A stretch of 64,000 nt of DNA from Diphasiastrum complanatum (GCA_029204225.1 CM055096.1:29752995-29816994), one strand, 5' to 3'; counted from the stretch's first letter, positions 51,918 through 63,699 are shown. Numbers and translations: made by a program. The notes: a model not told the origin generated them from the sequence alone.

Positions 51918-52717
51918 AAGATGGGATCTGCTGGAGCATACCTTCTAGAAGCTAGTGAGAGGTTGAATTCTACAAATTATGCTATTTGGAAGGTTAGAAT
52001 GGAGTCACTCTTGGTGCTCCAAGACCTTTATGAGTTCTTGATTGAAGATGAAGATGAACCTCTAGGTGCACAAGAGTTAGCTAGATACAAGAAGAGATCT
52101 AGGCTTGCACTTCATTGTGTGAAGATGAATGTGAGCAATGATTTGTTGAGAGAAGTATCAGCATGTACTAGTGCTAAAGAGGCTTGGGAGTCTTTAAAAT
52201 CAATCTATGAGTCTAGCAACACTTCTAGAGTTCTTATGCTTAGAAATCAAATTTTGCAAAGCATGAGAAGAAGTGAGGAGAGTGCACATGATTATGTACT
52301 CAGAATCAAGTCTCTAAATAGGGAGTTGGCTTCCATTGGAGAGAAGATTCATGATGGAGAGCTTGTACAAATTGTCCTTAATGGTCTAGGAGATGACTTT
52401 GCAAATTTGGTCCAAAGTTTTGCCATCCAAAACACTTTGCCAACTATAGAAAAACTTCACAGTGTATTAGTGGCTGAAGAGTGTAGGATGCTCCATGCAA
52501 AATCTAGGATGAGTTCCTTGTCTTTGCAGGATGGTGATGAGAAAGCCAATTTCTCAGTCAAGGGCAAAAAGAAGACCAATGGACAGAAGAAGCATCCAAA
52601 GGAGGCCAAATAAGAGGATGATGCATCAAGCTCAAAGGACAAGTCAAAGCAAAAATGCTTCTTTTGTGGAAGGAAGGGGCATTATGCATTCGAATGCTAC
52701 AAGAGGCTAAGAGCACA
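51918..52717 (+). other. gag region of the copia element (fossil)
   Basis: Copia-type gag (UBN2-like): LNSTNYAIWKVRMESLL near its start, EAWESLKSIYES, then LRNQILQSMRRSEESAHDYV and IVLNGLGDDF, followed by a basic tail and a CCHC knuckle (CFFCGRKGHYAFEC). This is the structural protein that would form the particle and bind the element's RNA. Confidence 0.88.
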
Positions 52718-52718
52718 A

Positions 52719-54077
52719 GTGGAGGAGGACAAACAAGGAAACCTTGCAAAGGAGGAGGAGGAGGATGAAGTAGATGTATTCTTGATGGCATCTACATCCT
52801 CACCAACAAGCAATAGCAATTCAAGAGACAATTGGTGGATCGACAGTGGGGCTAGCTCCCACATGTCTTGTGAAAAGGACTTTTTCTCAACCTTACACTC
52901 TTTCAATGATGCTAAAAAGTTTGTCTTTACTGCAAATGATGAAGAGTGTAGGATAGATGGTGTTGGCACCATCTCTTTGTATCTAGAATCCTCAAAATGC
53001 ATGGATCTAGAAAATGTCCTTTATGTACCATCAATCACCAAGAATATGCTTAGTGTTGGTCTACTCTTAGAAAGTGGTTTGGATGTCCACTTTAAGCATG
53101 GTGTTTGCTTCATCTTGAAGAATGATGTTTGCATTGCAAAGGGATTTAAACATGGAAGATTGTTTAAGTTGGAAGCTAGTGTTGCTTTTGAAAGAATGAG
53201 CTTGGCAAAGGAGGAGATCACTCAAGAGGAGATCTTGGCAAAGTGTGATCTTGCTTGCATTGAGGAGGAGCATCAAAAGGAGGAAGATCTTGAGGATCAG
53301 CCTCAAAGCATGAGAGTTCCAAGGGATTCCTTAATGACAATGTCCAAGTCATCAAATTGCATGCAAATTGTCCATTCAAGTGTGCATCTTGCAAGGGTGG
53401 TGAGCATTGGAGAGTCTACTATCTTTGAATACTTTTTGGAAAGTATTAGTAGACATGAGGTGACTTGTTTCTTACCTTTAAGATTCATGGTGTTTATTAC
53501 TTTGTATGACAAGACAATGAAATGGGATGCTTTGAAATCTACATTTGTTGTTGATAAAGCAATTTCATTGGATAACTATTTTTGTAATAGTTTGAATAGT
53601 GTCATAAAAGATGAAACATCATTTGTATTGGAAATCTTTGGGTCCACATGCTTTGATCATGATCATTCCAATGTAAGGACCAAAGATTATCCTATTTCAA
53701 TGATAGGAATAATGGTAGTGTTTTGCTCTTCAAGTAGAGATTGTAGAATCTACTTGTTTTCAACCAAAGAATTTGTCAATGGTGGAAATGTGATCTTTCA
53801 AGAGTGGAGGATTTGTAAACTTGAAGAAGCACCTTTGGATCAACACATTATTCAATTCATTGATGTTTTGGAGTCAAGTCAAGTGGAGGAGCAAGCTCAA
53901 GACCCAAGGACTCCAAGAAGAACCTTGAGTATCAAGATGGAGCCATCTAGGCTCAATCATATGGATCAAGCAAGACAAGTTGTCTTTGGCAACATTATTT
54001 ATGCACTTAATATTTTAATTGATGTATCTTCAAGTGCACAAAATGCCTTGGAATCCATGGCTTGGCATGATGTTTAG
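52719..54077 (+). other. Protease and unrecognised C-terminal tail of the copia element (fossil)
   Basis: A 452-codon open frame. Near residue 40 is the aspartic-protease motif WWIDSGASSHM, followed by the usual copia order (LENVLYVPSITKNMLSVGLL, HGRLFKLEAS). A normal copia element would continue into the integrase zinc-binding region. Here the frame instead continues about 270 residues (from roughly residue 180) with no family that I recognise. The tail includes EYFLESISRHEVTCFLPL, TSFVLEIFGSTCFDHDHSN, FSTKEFVNGGNVIFQEW and PRTPRRTLSIKMEP. Confidence 0.85.
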
Positions 54078-54287
54078 TTTTGAAGTGTGCTACATGTATA
54101 TAGACACATTTATGGAACATCTTGTAAGGGATCCTCTAAGAGGTGGTGAAAGATCCTTCATGGACATCATTCTCTATTGGAGTCTCAAAAGTTCCTTCTT
54201 TGTAGCTGGATTTTTTAGACACTTCTAAAAGCTTTCATTGATCTATCAAGAGAGTTGTAAATAGATCAAGCTAAATTTGAGGAGGAG

Positions 54288-55003
54288 TGTGAAGAATTGC
54301 CAAAAATTGGCAAATCTAGCTTGATAAAAAACCATGTAGAATAGTGTAAATTGTGTACACAAGTGGGTCCCACACAAGTGGGTCCCACACATGTGAGGCC
54401 ATGATGCCACATGGGAAACCCATCCTAATGTAGGTTAGGTCAAGTCAAGAGATTTGGTCATGTCTATTTGGTGGTCATCCCTACTTTACAGGACCTACAC
54501 CTAAGTTTAAGGTGAAAATTTGACCAACTAGCCACCTACCAAGCATAACTCTAGGAAATAGACTAGGGTTTCATTTTAGGTCAAGGAGAGTGAGTTAACT
54601 TCCTTATTACATGCTGGAAATCCACCTAACTTCAAGAAGGAAGTCGAATTTGCTATGTATTCCCTCTCTTCATAGTGTGAAGATAGAAAATTTTTGGAGC
54701 TCATTGGCAATCTTAAGCTAGTTCACTATGTACATTGAGTTTTTGTGATCCAAATGAAACCAAATCAATTTCTACTTGTTTCTCAGGTTGAAGGCCGTAC
54801 TACAGCCTGTAGTACACACGTGTGGGCTCTGATTTCAATGTTTATCAATGCTTTTGATTGTTAATGCTTGTTGTTTGTCAAATTGCCAATCTAGATCAAC
54901 TTTTTTGTGTCTAGTTTTTTGATAGATTGTTAAGCAAGCATCCAATCACTCTTGTGGATCTTTTGTAGATCCATTTATGGTCCTAAAGTACAGTACTTTC
55001 ACA
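54288..55003 (+). repeat. 3' LTR of the copia element (716 bp)
   Basis: Matches the 5' LTR with about 12 substitutions plus one extra 15-bp tandem unit (ACAAGTGGGTCCCAC) near its start. Confidence 0.95.
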
Positions 55004-55008
55004 GAAGA

Positions 55009-55600
55009 AAATCTTGATTTTCAGTGTGCAGTTGTTGAATGTCCACAATGCCTTGAGTGAGAAACCTGAAAGTCTCTTGGTAAAGAGTGGCCCAAAATTT
55101 GTTGTGCATACCTTGGCTCACCTAACACATTCAAGTGGCAACTTTCATGGGAGAACTCACAATTGTTACACTTTATACACCTTAAACCTATTAGTATTTT
55201 GATAATGCAACCCTCTCTCATCTTATTTAGCGATAGAATATTGAAACCCAGAAAGTAAATGTGTATAAAAACTTAATGTACATTAAGAAAGAATACATAC
55301 TATTTAAATTGACATCTATGGTCACTCACAAAACAGAAATGAATATTCAAGCATCTCTAAGTCCACATTTTTTACGGTATAATCAAAGCATGAGTATGAG
55401 CGACCAAACTGAGCTTTCTTCTCAATTGGAATGTGACTGACCATAGAGACCTGACTTTGAAAGACTTGAGTGTCTCTTGAAAGAACCTCTTTATATATAC
55501 TATCGTCGAGCTTCGTCCATGTCATCAATCCACGTGAAAATGTTTCTTTTCTATTTTTTGAAGACACCTCAGCAATCCGTGTTTTCTCACATATGTGCAG
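55009..55600. other. Right flank of the copia element
   Basis: No gene was recognised; short open frames lack domains. Confidence 0.35.
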
Positions 55601-55785
55601 AACTGTGCTAGCGCGGGTGGGCGCGCGCTAAGCATGCAGCAATACATGCACCCCCTTCCCGGGCCTGTCTGGATAGCGCCTGTCTGGGGGGGGGGGAAAT
55701 CATATTGGCCCCTCCGGCCCCTGGGCGCCGAACTGTGCTAGCGGCTTGGAGGGCGGCGGAGGGGGGGGGGGGGGGGGGCAAAGCT
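55601..55785. repeat. GC-rich patch with poly-G runs
   Basis: A GC island in AT-rich DNA: GCTAGCGCGGGTGGGCGCGC at the left, CCCTTCCCGGGCC in the middle, and poly-G runs at about 55686-55696 and 55757-55778. CTGTGCTAGCG occurs twice (about 55603 and 55733), so the patch may be an internal duplication. It shares the GGGTGGGCGCGC motif with the patch near 7.06 kb. Confidence 0.5.
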
Positions 55786-56364
55786 GGGCTTCATGCCAGC
55801 AATCTCAATTTCAGATCAATTTGAGCACGATCTGAGGCCTGGAGCAGGGTTGCCCTACTAATTCCAAGTCTGTAGAATGTTCAAATGTGGAATTCTGTGG
55901 AGAAACGATGATTTTAGCTCAACTTGACAAAGTGGCCTTTTTTCACCTTTTACCGCAAATCTACTAGGTTGTCTGTCTACAGACAAATCTCTGACATAAA
56001 CCTCAGAATCTCTCCATGACTGATTGACAATATAATTAGCTTCCTTCATGTCCTTATGGCATCCAAAACGGTACACAAACAGCGAAGAAATTACCAGTTA
56101 TGTGTAGAAAACCGTAACCCCAAACCGGTTTCAATTTTCAACTGGCTTCAAAATTGTCAATTTTGAAGCCAAAATTTTTCCTGTCTGATGCTATGCACAG
56201 GCTAATAAGCCCTCTGCTAAGCTTGGTAGGCCTCTATAAACTAGAAACCGTGCACCAGTGCTTCTCTTTCCGTCTTCAACCCGCCTTAAACCCTGAACTC
56301 TCATACGATAGTTCTCCCGAAGCTCTCTTCAACGGCGACACTGTACTGTGTACACTCCCTGTAC
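55786..56364. other. Sequence downstream of a minus-strand primer site
   Basis: If the minus-strand LTR remnant at 56.4-56.7 kb is real, this is its leader and the start of its interior. No domain was recognised. Confidence 0.3.
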
Positions 56365-56669
56365 GGCTCTGATACCAACTTAGAATTTGCTTCAAACAGG
56401 AACACAGATCATGTTACACAGTAACACAGACAGAAAACACTCTCCACAGCAAGCTCACATAGCAACTGTATTTTTCAAAATGAAATTATATTGTACATAT
56501 AGTTGTTCACTCAGACAACCCATGCATGACCCAAGTTGCCATTGGCAGGACGCGTGTCCCGTTGACTTGCCTCGCCACTTGCCTTGTGGCGAGGCCAACT
56601 GATCCTTATCGACTGATAGGACCCACAGTACAGTAGCTTAATGATTCTACTTTAATTCTAACTCTTACA
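56365..56669 (-). mobile_element. LTR remnant with primer-binding site (fossil)
   Basis: On the minus strand the segment starts TGTAAGAGTT (56669) and runs to a TGGTATCAGAGCC primer site (56377-56365), the same tRNA-Met-type site as in the copia element at 50.4 kb but following a different LTR sequence. It contains a perfect 10-bp stem (GCCTCGCCAC/GTGGCGAGGC at 56569-56595). No partner LTR or pol was found, so it is a remnant. Confidence 0.55.
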
Positions 56670-56689
56670 AGGGGCAATATACATCCTTC

Positions 56690-58658
56690 TATTGAGAATG
56701 TGGTTATGGACACTGCTACAAGAATTGTCCATTGAGACCTGGGACCAACGCGCCATTGAACTTCATTACAATACAACAAGCAACAGTTCCAGCGGGGATG
56801 CCACCGGAAAGGCAACAATTCCATGCCCCTGTGTTAGCCATTACGCGAGCACAGAAGAGGAAGGAAGTGGCTCCCTCAACACCACCATCGGTCACTAATG
56901 GCCAACCCTCAACTTCAGTGCCATATCCGAATGTGAGGGAAGAAAGGAGACAATACCAGAAGATACGGCACTGGGTACAGAGAGCACAAGTAGAGGAAAC
57001 AGAGCAAGAAAAGAACAATCGTATGGAACCTCCTACTAATGGCAAACGGGAACCACGAACGGGCTCACCATTGCACACTTATCAAAATGATCGATTGCAT
57101 CATCATGAACCACCTTTCCACGTGGTGGAGCCCGAGGAACCGTGCACTGAAAGGCTCACAAGCTTATTGGTGAGCTGTGTTAGTTTGACCCTCGGGGAAT
57201 TACTGCGGATTGCGCCACAAGCTAAAAGCCTTTCGGCTTAATGGGCCAAGGCGGACGTGGAGCCAGTAGCGCCTGAGCCCATATATTGTGTGGGCTACGA
57301 AGAGACTAGTAACATCCTCCACATCGGGACAACGTGGGAAAGCGAGGTCGCGTATCAAGGGGAAAGAGGCTGCAGTCCAACCCGACGATGAGCTAGTTGA
57401 TGATGTCTTATTTTATGTAGACATGGTACCGGAATGGGCTGCCGACATAGTTGAATATCTAATGAGGGGCCAACCAGACAAATCACTACCAAAGGCAGAT
57501 CAGCGAAAATTGATCTTGAAAGCTAGACCTTATCAGCTGATTGCCGGCCAATTGTACCAAAGAGGACCAGATGGGATTCTTCGGCGATGTATTCTTCCAC
57601 ATGAGGCCACCCAGATTATTTTCCTTTCGCATTAAGGCATGGGTGGAGGCCATTTTGCATCCGACATTATTTTGCAATCAGGATGTTGGTGGTCAATGAT
57701 TCATAAGGATACGGAGGAATACCTAAGGAAGTGCGATGTGTGCCAAAGGGCGAGGATACCAACGAGATTGAATTATGACCTTCTGCACCCGGTCTTAGCT
57801 CAAGAACCATTTGAAAAGTGGGGATTGGATTACATTGGTCCAATTCACCCTATAGGAAGAAGTACCCAGGCTCGATACATAATCGTGACCATCGATTATC
57901 TCACCAAGTGGGTTGAAGCCAAGGCAGTAAGAGTGGCTGATGCTAGGATCACTGCCAAATTTCTCTATGAAAATATCATTGTGCGCTTTGGGTGCCCGGT
58001 GGAGATAGTCAGCGATCACGAGAGTCATTTTATCAATGAGACCATCAAGGTCCTATTGGAAGAATTCTTCGTGATCCATAGAACCAGTACGCCTTACTAT
58101 CCTCGCGATAATGGGCAAGCAAAATCATCCAATAAAATCATGTGTAGCGTGCTCACGAAAACAGTTGAAGCTAGCAGATCGGATTGGGAACACAAGTTGC
58201 ATGCTGTTCTGTGGGCATTCAGGACAGCATATAAGGGAAGCACTGATTAAATGCCATTCCAACTGGTATATGGTCAAGATGTTGTAATGTCAGTAGAGTT
58301 TTTAGTTCCCTCATTAAGGACTGCCACAACGCAACGCCTTGATGAATCCAGATCTCTACAATTATGCCACGAAGCTCTACATAAGCTCTGTGAAACACGC
58401 TTACTAGTTGTGCATGCACTGGTAGTTGAAAAGGAAAGACGCAAAGCATGGTTACAAAAGAAAGATCTTTGTTCCGGAGATCTAGTCGTGATGTATAAAA
58501 CCAAAGCGATCAAGGGGAAATTAAAATTCACAGACGAAGGTCCTTATCGGATCAAAAAAATTCTTAATCATGGAGCCGTGAACTTGGAGAAGCTAGATGG
58601 GACACCTTTCGATACACCCATCAATGGTAGCCGGTTGCACAAGTACTGGCCAGTGTAG
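56690..58658 (+). mobile_element. Ty3/gypsy fragment: gag end, integrase (fossil)
   Basis: The left part has a zinc-knuckle-like CGYGHCYKNC and a low-complexity linker. From about 57390 comes the pre-integrase region (KARPYQLIAGQLYQRGPDGI), the integrase zinc-binding text (GGGHFASDII, CDVCQRARIPTRL), core text (EKWGLDYIGPIHPIGRS, DYLTKWVEAKAV, RFGCPVEIVSDHESHF, YYPRDNGQAKSS, LWAFRTAYK) and a GPY/F-type end (GKLKFTDEGPYRIKKILN). Reverse transcriptase and RNase H are absent between the two parts. It has a few breaks. It is related to the RNase H-integrase fragment at 13.2-15.0 kb, but not closely. Confidence 0.9.
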
Positions 58659-58673
58659 TGAGACAGATCCAGG

Positions 58674-60490
58674 TTGGTGGTGGCATGTTACGAAAAGTTT
58701 ATCTGTTTGGCCATCACAACTAGATCCAGGAAGATCAAGCCATATCAAGCTAGATCTCTGAGGTTTCATTCTAAGAGTTTCATTCTGGCTGTTTCAACAT
58801 TTTGCAAGGACAGAATTCAGTCCACGCTGCTGAGTCAGATTGTGGAGTTCTTCCTAGGATTCCCTGGCCCCACGGTTGTGCCATACGACTGGCATGCCTT
58901 CCTCATCCACGAACTAACAATCTCCATCAAATCAAACACACGTGAGCATATCGCAGCAGGCCCCCTGTTGTGTAACTTTGCATGTGCACTTCTCAAGATG
59001 AAAGTGCGTGATTTCCGCCGTTCCAACCTTTTGTCATCCATCGTGCCACATACCAACCTTTATCCTCCATCTACCGCATCGACATCTGCCCAACCTACAG
59101 TTACTGACATGACGGGAAGCAAAAGAATATGTGGTGTTGCCCCTTCCTCTTCATTTCCACCTACCACCAAACGTTGCACCACCACCACCACACCAATAAC
59201 AGCTCCAGCATCTATTGCTGTCACTTCCTCTTCTGTACAATTCCCTCCTCCTGTTTTTGTTGTCGCTCCTCTTCCTTCTGTTCCACCCACAACTGCTGCT
59301 TCTGTTTCCATTCCCATCTCCTCCGTTGATACTACTTCTACCTTTGTTCCATTTTCTACCACCCCTTCCATTACTATCGCATCCTCCATTGCTCCAGTTC
59401 CCGCTATTGTACCTCTCCAGTTCAACCCTTCTGACTCACAGTTGTCTTCGGACACTCTGGCGTGGATGTAGGTCATAAACTTTTCACCACCACGCCAGAT
59501 GCCACCTCTTTTTTATGCTGCACGGGCAAGTACGAGCTAGGACCCAGGCCAGCAGGCAGTAGCAATAAGTCAGGATCAGGGGTTAGACAAACAAGATCAA
59601 GGACCTCTTGATACTGGAGCTGAGACGCGGGACCAAGGCCAAGACATGGGTCCCAGCCATAGCCACGAGGAAGGACAAGCCTCCTCATCAAGAGGATCAC
59701 GTACGATATCTGCTAGCCAGGCTTTCCGACACCCCAAGTCCGTGGAGGAGAATTAAATCAATGAATTCCTATCTAAATATCTCCACGAGTCCTCAAGAGG
59801 CGGCTGGCAGATATCCTTTTCAGCACAAACCATAAAAGTCAATAAGCTGCAAGCACTACCTACCGTCCAACACAACTTGAGTGGCGCTAGCAGCTATTCG
59901 AACGGAGACCCTGCGGCCATCAGGGCCTATGTGACCAGTCTACAACAGCTAAGAGTGAACGCGCATTTCCTGCCATGCACACAACGATCCAAATGGACGG
60001 AATGCAGCACTCCTCTGGACAAGATCACAGTGTAGACCTATAATTGGCCGAGAATTCCTTCAGAGCACAGTTGGGATATGGATGTAGATGCCCGAAGGGC
60101 TCTCAGCCAATTTTCTAATAAGTATTTCAACTGCCATGACCCAACAATCCGCGCGACAGCCACTTACGCTTGGGACTTAGAGCATTTAATGGAAATTAAA
60201 ATGAAGTGGGACAATTTTCTCTCCCCAATATTCTTTGATCCAAATAAGACGTTAGCCTTAGAAAAAGTGGAAGATCAACTTCCAGTAGCTCAAGTTTACT
60301 ACCGAGCCGCATTCCTTGGCGATCCCTAGATGCACAGATTCCAAGCGTGGGTTGACCAAAGCTGGCTAACAAGAGTGAACAAGTCCCTTCACACGCCCAA
60401 GGACTTGAAAAAACTGGACCGAATAAACTTCATGGAAGATGTCACTGGCTACCTGATCCACCAGAGGCGGGCCAAGAAGACTTTGTACTA
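58674..60490 (+). other. Extra coding-like region after gypsy integrase (fossil, unrecognised)
   Basis: Coding-like text follows directly after the integrase end on the same strand. The first part (58674-59471) has QSTLLSQIVEFFLGFPGPTV and SIKSNTREHIAAGPLLCNFA, then a Ser/Thr/Pro-rich tail. A second part, near 59.7-60.5 kb, includes ARRALSQFSNKYFNCHD, LPVAQVYYRAAFLGD and DRINFMEDVTGYLIHQ. Some plant gypsy lineages carry an added ORF in this position, but I recognise no domain and cannot tell whether the two parts are one gene. A few breaks. Confidence 0.5.
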
Positions 60491-61470
60491 AATCGGCAGA
60501 GTGCCGAGGGACCGGCACTACTTCAGACCGTGGGTCCTATTGGGGGTATTCCCAACATATTGTAAACAAATAATATCGGCTAATAAAATATGTTGTGAGA
60601 GCATGACATCCTGCGCGTATAACTCCATGGCCCAATGAGCATGCAAGTTGATTTGTAAATAGAATAATAGACTTGAGCCCCTTTGTAATTAAAATAAAAC
60701 TTGAGGCCCAAAGTCATTTTAAACTTAGAAGTCTATTATTTTAGAGTTGGGTCCAAATGGAGACTCACATGAATCATGTGAAATCCAATGTACTTTTTTA
60801 AGACCTTTGGATCAAGTTGGGTCCAAGATGAATGGATAGGATTAGTGTACATATTAGCCAATAGTATTTTGGGGCAAGGGCCGTCCCCTTATATAAAAAG
60901 ACACCTCATGTACTCTATTTTGCATGCTTAATGAGAAGGAGGAAACTCTACCAAATTGGAGAGCCAAGCATCCTCATTTGCTAAGCACTCATGCTAGTGC
61001 TTTTGTTGTGTGTTTCTAATTGTTTCCATTTCTATGTTGTTGTTTTAATAGTTATGGTTTCTCAATTAGCATGCATCTTGAGCTTTTGAGTTAACCTCCC
61101 TCTCCACTCTATCTCTCTCTTTCTCTCTTCTCCTCTCTCTCTCTTCTATTCTTCTCTTCTCTTTCACACAAAATCATGATGAATGTTAGTTTAGTTGAGT
61201 AGAGTTAGGGGTGTGTAGTGTTAGTAGTGATAGAGTTAGAGAAAAAGTAGAGAACTATCTAGAAGTAGCATCTATTCATAGTTAGGCACCTATCCAGTGT
61301 TCTGACCCTTGTTGACAGGCGGGAGGGCTACTACAACGTGAGATCTTAGACCCTACAAAAAGTAACCACTTCAAGACCTAGAAAAGAAGGTCGTGAGGTT
61401 CAAGTTGGAAGAGAGACTGCAAAAGTTGTTGGGACTGCCGGAAAAAGACTTGTCGAGCCGAGAGTGGATC
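60491..61470 (+). other. LTR-like or promoter-like segment
   Basis: Contains a strong TATATAAA box (60890-60897) preceded by CCGTCCCC and followed by CATGTACTCTA, then a CT-rich stretch (61100-61165). It could be the 3' LTR of the gypsy element before it or the promoter of the coding-like region after it. No second LTR copy was found in the window. Confidence 0.4.
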
Positions 61471-61477
61471 ATCGGTA

Positions 61478-63699
61478 ATGCAATCTGGCTCTTATTGCAA
61501 TGTATCAAACAATGAAGGGCATACGGTCCAGGTAGAGCAAATCCCTGAGTTTGAGGGTGATGCAAATGTCAATCTAGATAATTTTGTAATTGATGACATC
61601 GGGTACATATGGGGTAAAAATACAATGTACCGTATAGAAAGCAAAAATATCCAACGTGCCTCACTATTCACGAACCAACGAGTTTTGGATCACTCATTTG
61701 CTGAAAAGTTGTTTGCTGATTTGAGCAAGCCCAATAGTCCACCACCCGCATCAATCAATGTCACTATAAGGCCAATTTCATTCAAGAAAGGTGATGAGGA
61801 AGATATTATTTTTGAAGGCCCAATTATGTTTGAAAAGATGTATTGCGAATTCATGTGTGTTGATAGAGTAGAGAATGAGCAAGTCTACACAGAACCTTAT
61901 CCAAAGGAGGTGGATCTCAATCTTGGATCTAGATTGGATGGATTGTGTAAAACTCGCTTTTTGTTGTATTGTATTTTTGAGCCTATCGATGGTATACATT
62001 TTTGTTATGCATGTAATGAATTGGCAAAGGTTTCATTAAATCAAAATAGGATACATCCTCAGATATTTGATGCCACTTTTAGGTTTGTGCATGCCAAGGT
62101 ATGTAAATTTAAGAATGCATCTCGTTACATTCTTGAATCAAATAGACTCAATCACGAGCGGGAAGAGAAAAGAAAAAAGAGCAGTTTGCCAGAAATCATG
62201 GAGCGTGCACGTGACCTATGGATCTCATTGAGTTGACCACACTTTGTTAAAGGAGTGAAGCTAAATCCTGAGCAACTAAAATAGATGAGAGCATTTTATC
62301 TCGGTTTGCGCGGTGTCCTTGGTAGTAGTAATGTTGGATCTTTGTTAGGACAACACACAATTACATCTTTGTATGAGAAATTCGAGGAGTACACAATAAT
62401 AATCTTTTGTTCAAATGAAACATTCAATAATTATATGCAAGTCATGAAATTGTATGTAAATGATCAAATTTGCCCTGCATTGGGATCGAGAAAGACAAAA
62501 AACAAACCGATATCTATTCGATTGTTCAGATGTTTGAGGTATATGTCGGACGCCATGTGCGATTGTATCCTAAAGAAGCTTGTAAATGGAGAATTGTATT
62601 TCGGAAGAAAAACCAGAGAAAAACACATTGATGACGGAGTTCTTCTTATGGTTCGTGAGATGGCTACACTAAGTGTTGTACAGTATTTGCTTACTATAGA
62701 ATAAGACTTGCCTTCAGATTTGGACTACAATAAAGAGAGCATCAAAAAATCATCGACCCGACTTTTTGTCGGAATTGGGTTAGAGCGCACTATGGAAAAG
62801 GCAAAGGTATAACTTCAAAATTGATTGGTGTTATACCTAAGTCCTTGAGAGCAGCTGCAGAAAATATTAAACAAAAATATCTTGTCGTCCACAATACTGA
62901 GCATGAAACTGGGACCTCAAGTAGCACCAAATGGAGGTTCTTTTGCAAAGTAAAAACTTCAAAAAATGAGGAGGCCATCTGTTGTGGAGCTGAAGAATCA
63001 AGTTTCATGACACTTCCTTCTTCGCTGTGGGAGCGTCCCACATTGTATATGTTTGATAACTTGGAGTCTTTAGACTTCAATTACATTTTGTCAATGGTCC
63101 ACCATTGCTTGACAACTCTCACGCCACAGCACAAAGTCTGTGTGATTTTTCTCTTTTTGGATCAAACAGGAAAGAGAGTATCAAATCAAGCATCAAAGCA
63201 ATGCATGATGTACGTTGTTCTATTTTTGAGGGTTACTACGAGCTGGCAACTCCATTGAAAGAAAATAATATAAATGTTCCGAACTTGCAGCATGTTCTAT
63301 TTGTTCTTTACAATGCTGAGTCCCCGAATGATGTCAGCGAGTGCATGCAAAGCAAATTTAAACTCTTGAGGTTGTGTTTCGGAGATAGTGGAAAATCGGC
63401 AAAACGTTTTGTGTCATGTAAGCCAGATCACAAAAAGAAAGCAAAGCATAATCCTTTTGTGCTCCAAGTTGGTCTATGTGCTTATATAGAATGTCATATT
63501 GTGTGGCAGAGCTCATGAACGCATCGGTCGCACTATTGTGACTATCGATATTCCAAAAAAAATAGATATGACTCGGTCCTTTCTAGCGCATCAAGACCGT
63601 TTGGAATCACCTTCAGATACAAATTCATCTGAAGACTCAAGTTCTGGGTTTGAGGAGTCTGATGAGGGTGATATGGATATAAATGTAGAGACATTATAG
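61478..63699 (+). pseudogene. Unrecognised coding-like region, fragmented
   Basis: About 2.2 kb of plus-strand sequence with clearly protein-like composition in several successive open stretches. In order they include FEGDANVNLDNFVIDDIGYI, SFKKGDEEDIIFEGPIMFEK, KTRFLLYCIFEPIDGIHFCY, then AFYLGLRGVLGSSNVGSLLG and FRCLRYMSDAMCDCILKKLV, then RAAAENIKQKYLVVHNTEHE, then IFEGYYELATPLKENNINVP and CFGDSGKSAKRFVSCKPDHK, ending in an acidic Ser/Glu/Asp-rich tail (SSEDSSSGFEESDEGDMDI). Cysteine-rich pieces such as CEFMCVDR and CYAC are present. I recognise no family: no transposase, RT, capsid or plant enzyme signature is evident. The several open frames mean either introns I cannot place or a decayed gene of some element; I treat it as a fossil. 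Confidence 0.5.

Larger units (their letters stand above)
50417..55003 (+). mobile_element. Young, probably non-autonomous Ty1/copia-type element with gag and protease only
   Basis: A complete LTR-bounded unit of 4587 bp. The 5' LTR is 50417-51117 and the 3' LTR 54288-55003; both start TGTGAAG and end TTCACA. The 5-bp duplication GAAGA flanks it on both sides (50412-50416 and 55004-55008). Directly after the 5' LTR is a primer site TGGTATCAGAGCC (tRNA-Met type), and a purine run GAGGAGGAG precedes the 3' LTR. The interior encodes a copia-type gag, a CCHC knuckle and an aspartic protease, then about 270 residues I do not recognise. No integrase, reverse transcriptase or RNase H is seen, so it would depend on another element's enzymes. 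I count about 12 base differences between the LTRs (roughly 1.7 percent), so the insertion is recent. The coding part looks nearly whole, with about one break. Confidence 0.93.

Noticed and set aside
55686-55778. Poly-G runs as G-quadruplex regulators
   Set aside because: Long homopolymer G runs in a GC patch may be sequencing or assembly artefacts, and no gene lies next to them.
59060-59478. Several open frames on both strands over the Ser/Thr/Pro-rich stretch
   Set aside because: Low-complexity composition leaves all frames open; only the plus frame continuous with the upstream text is kept.
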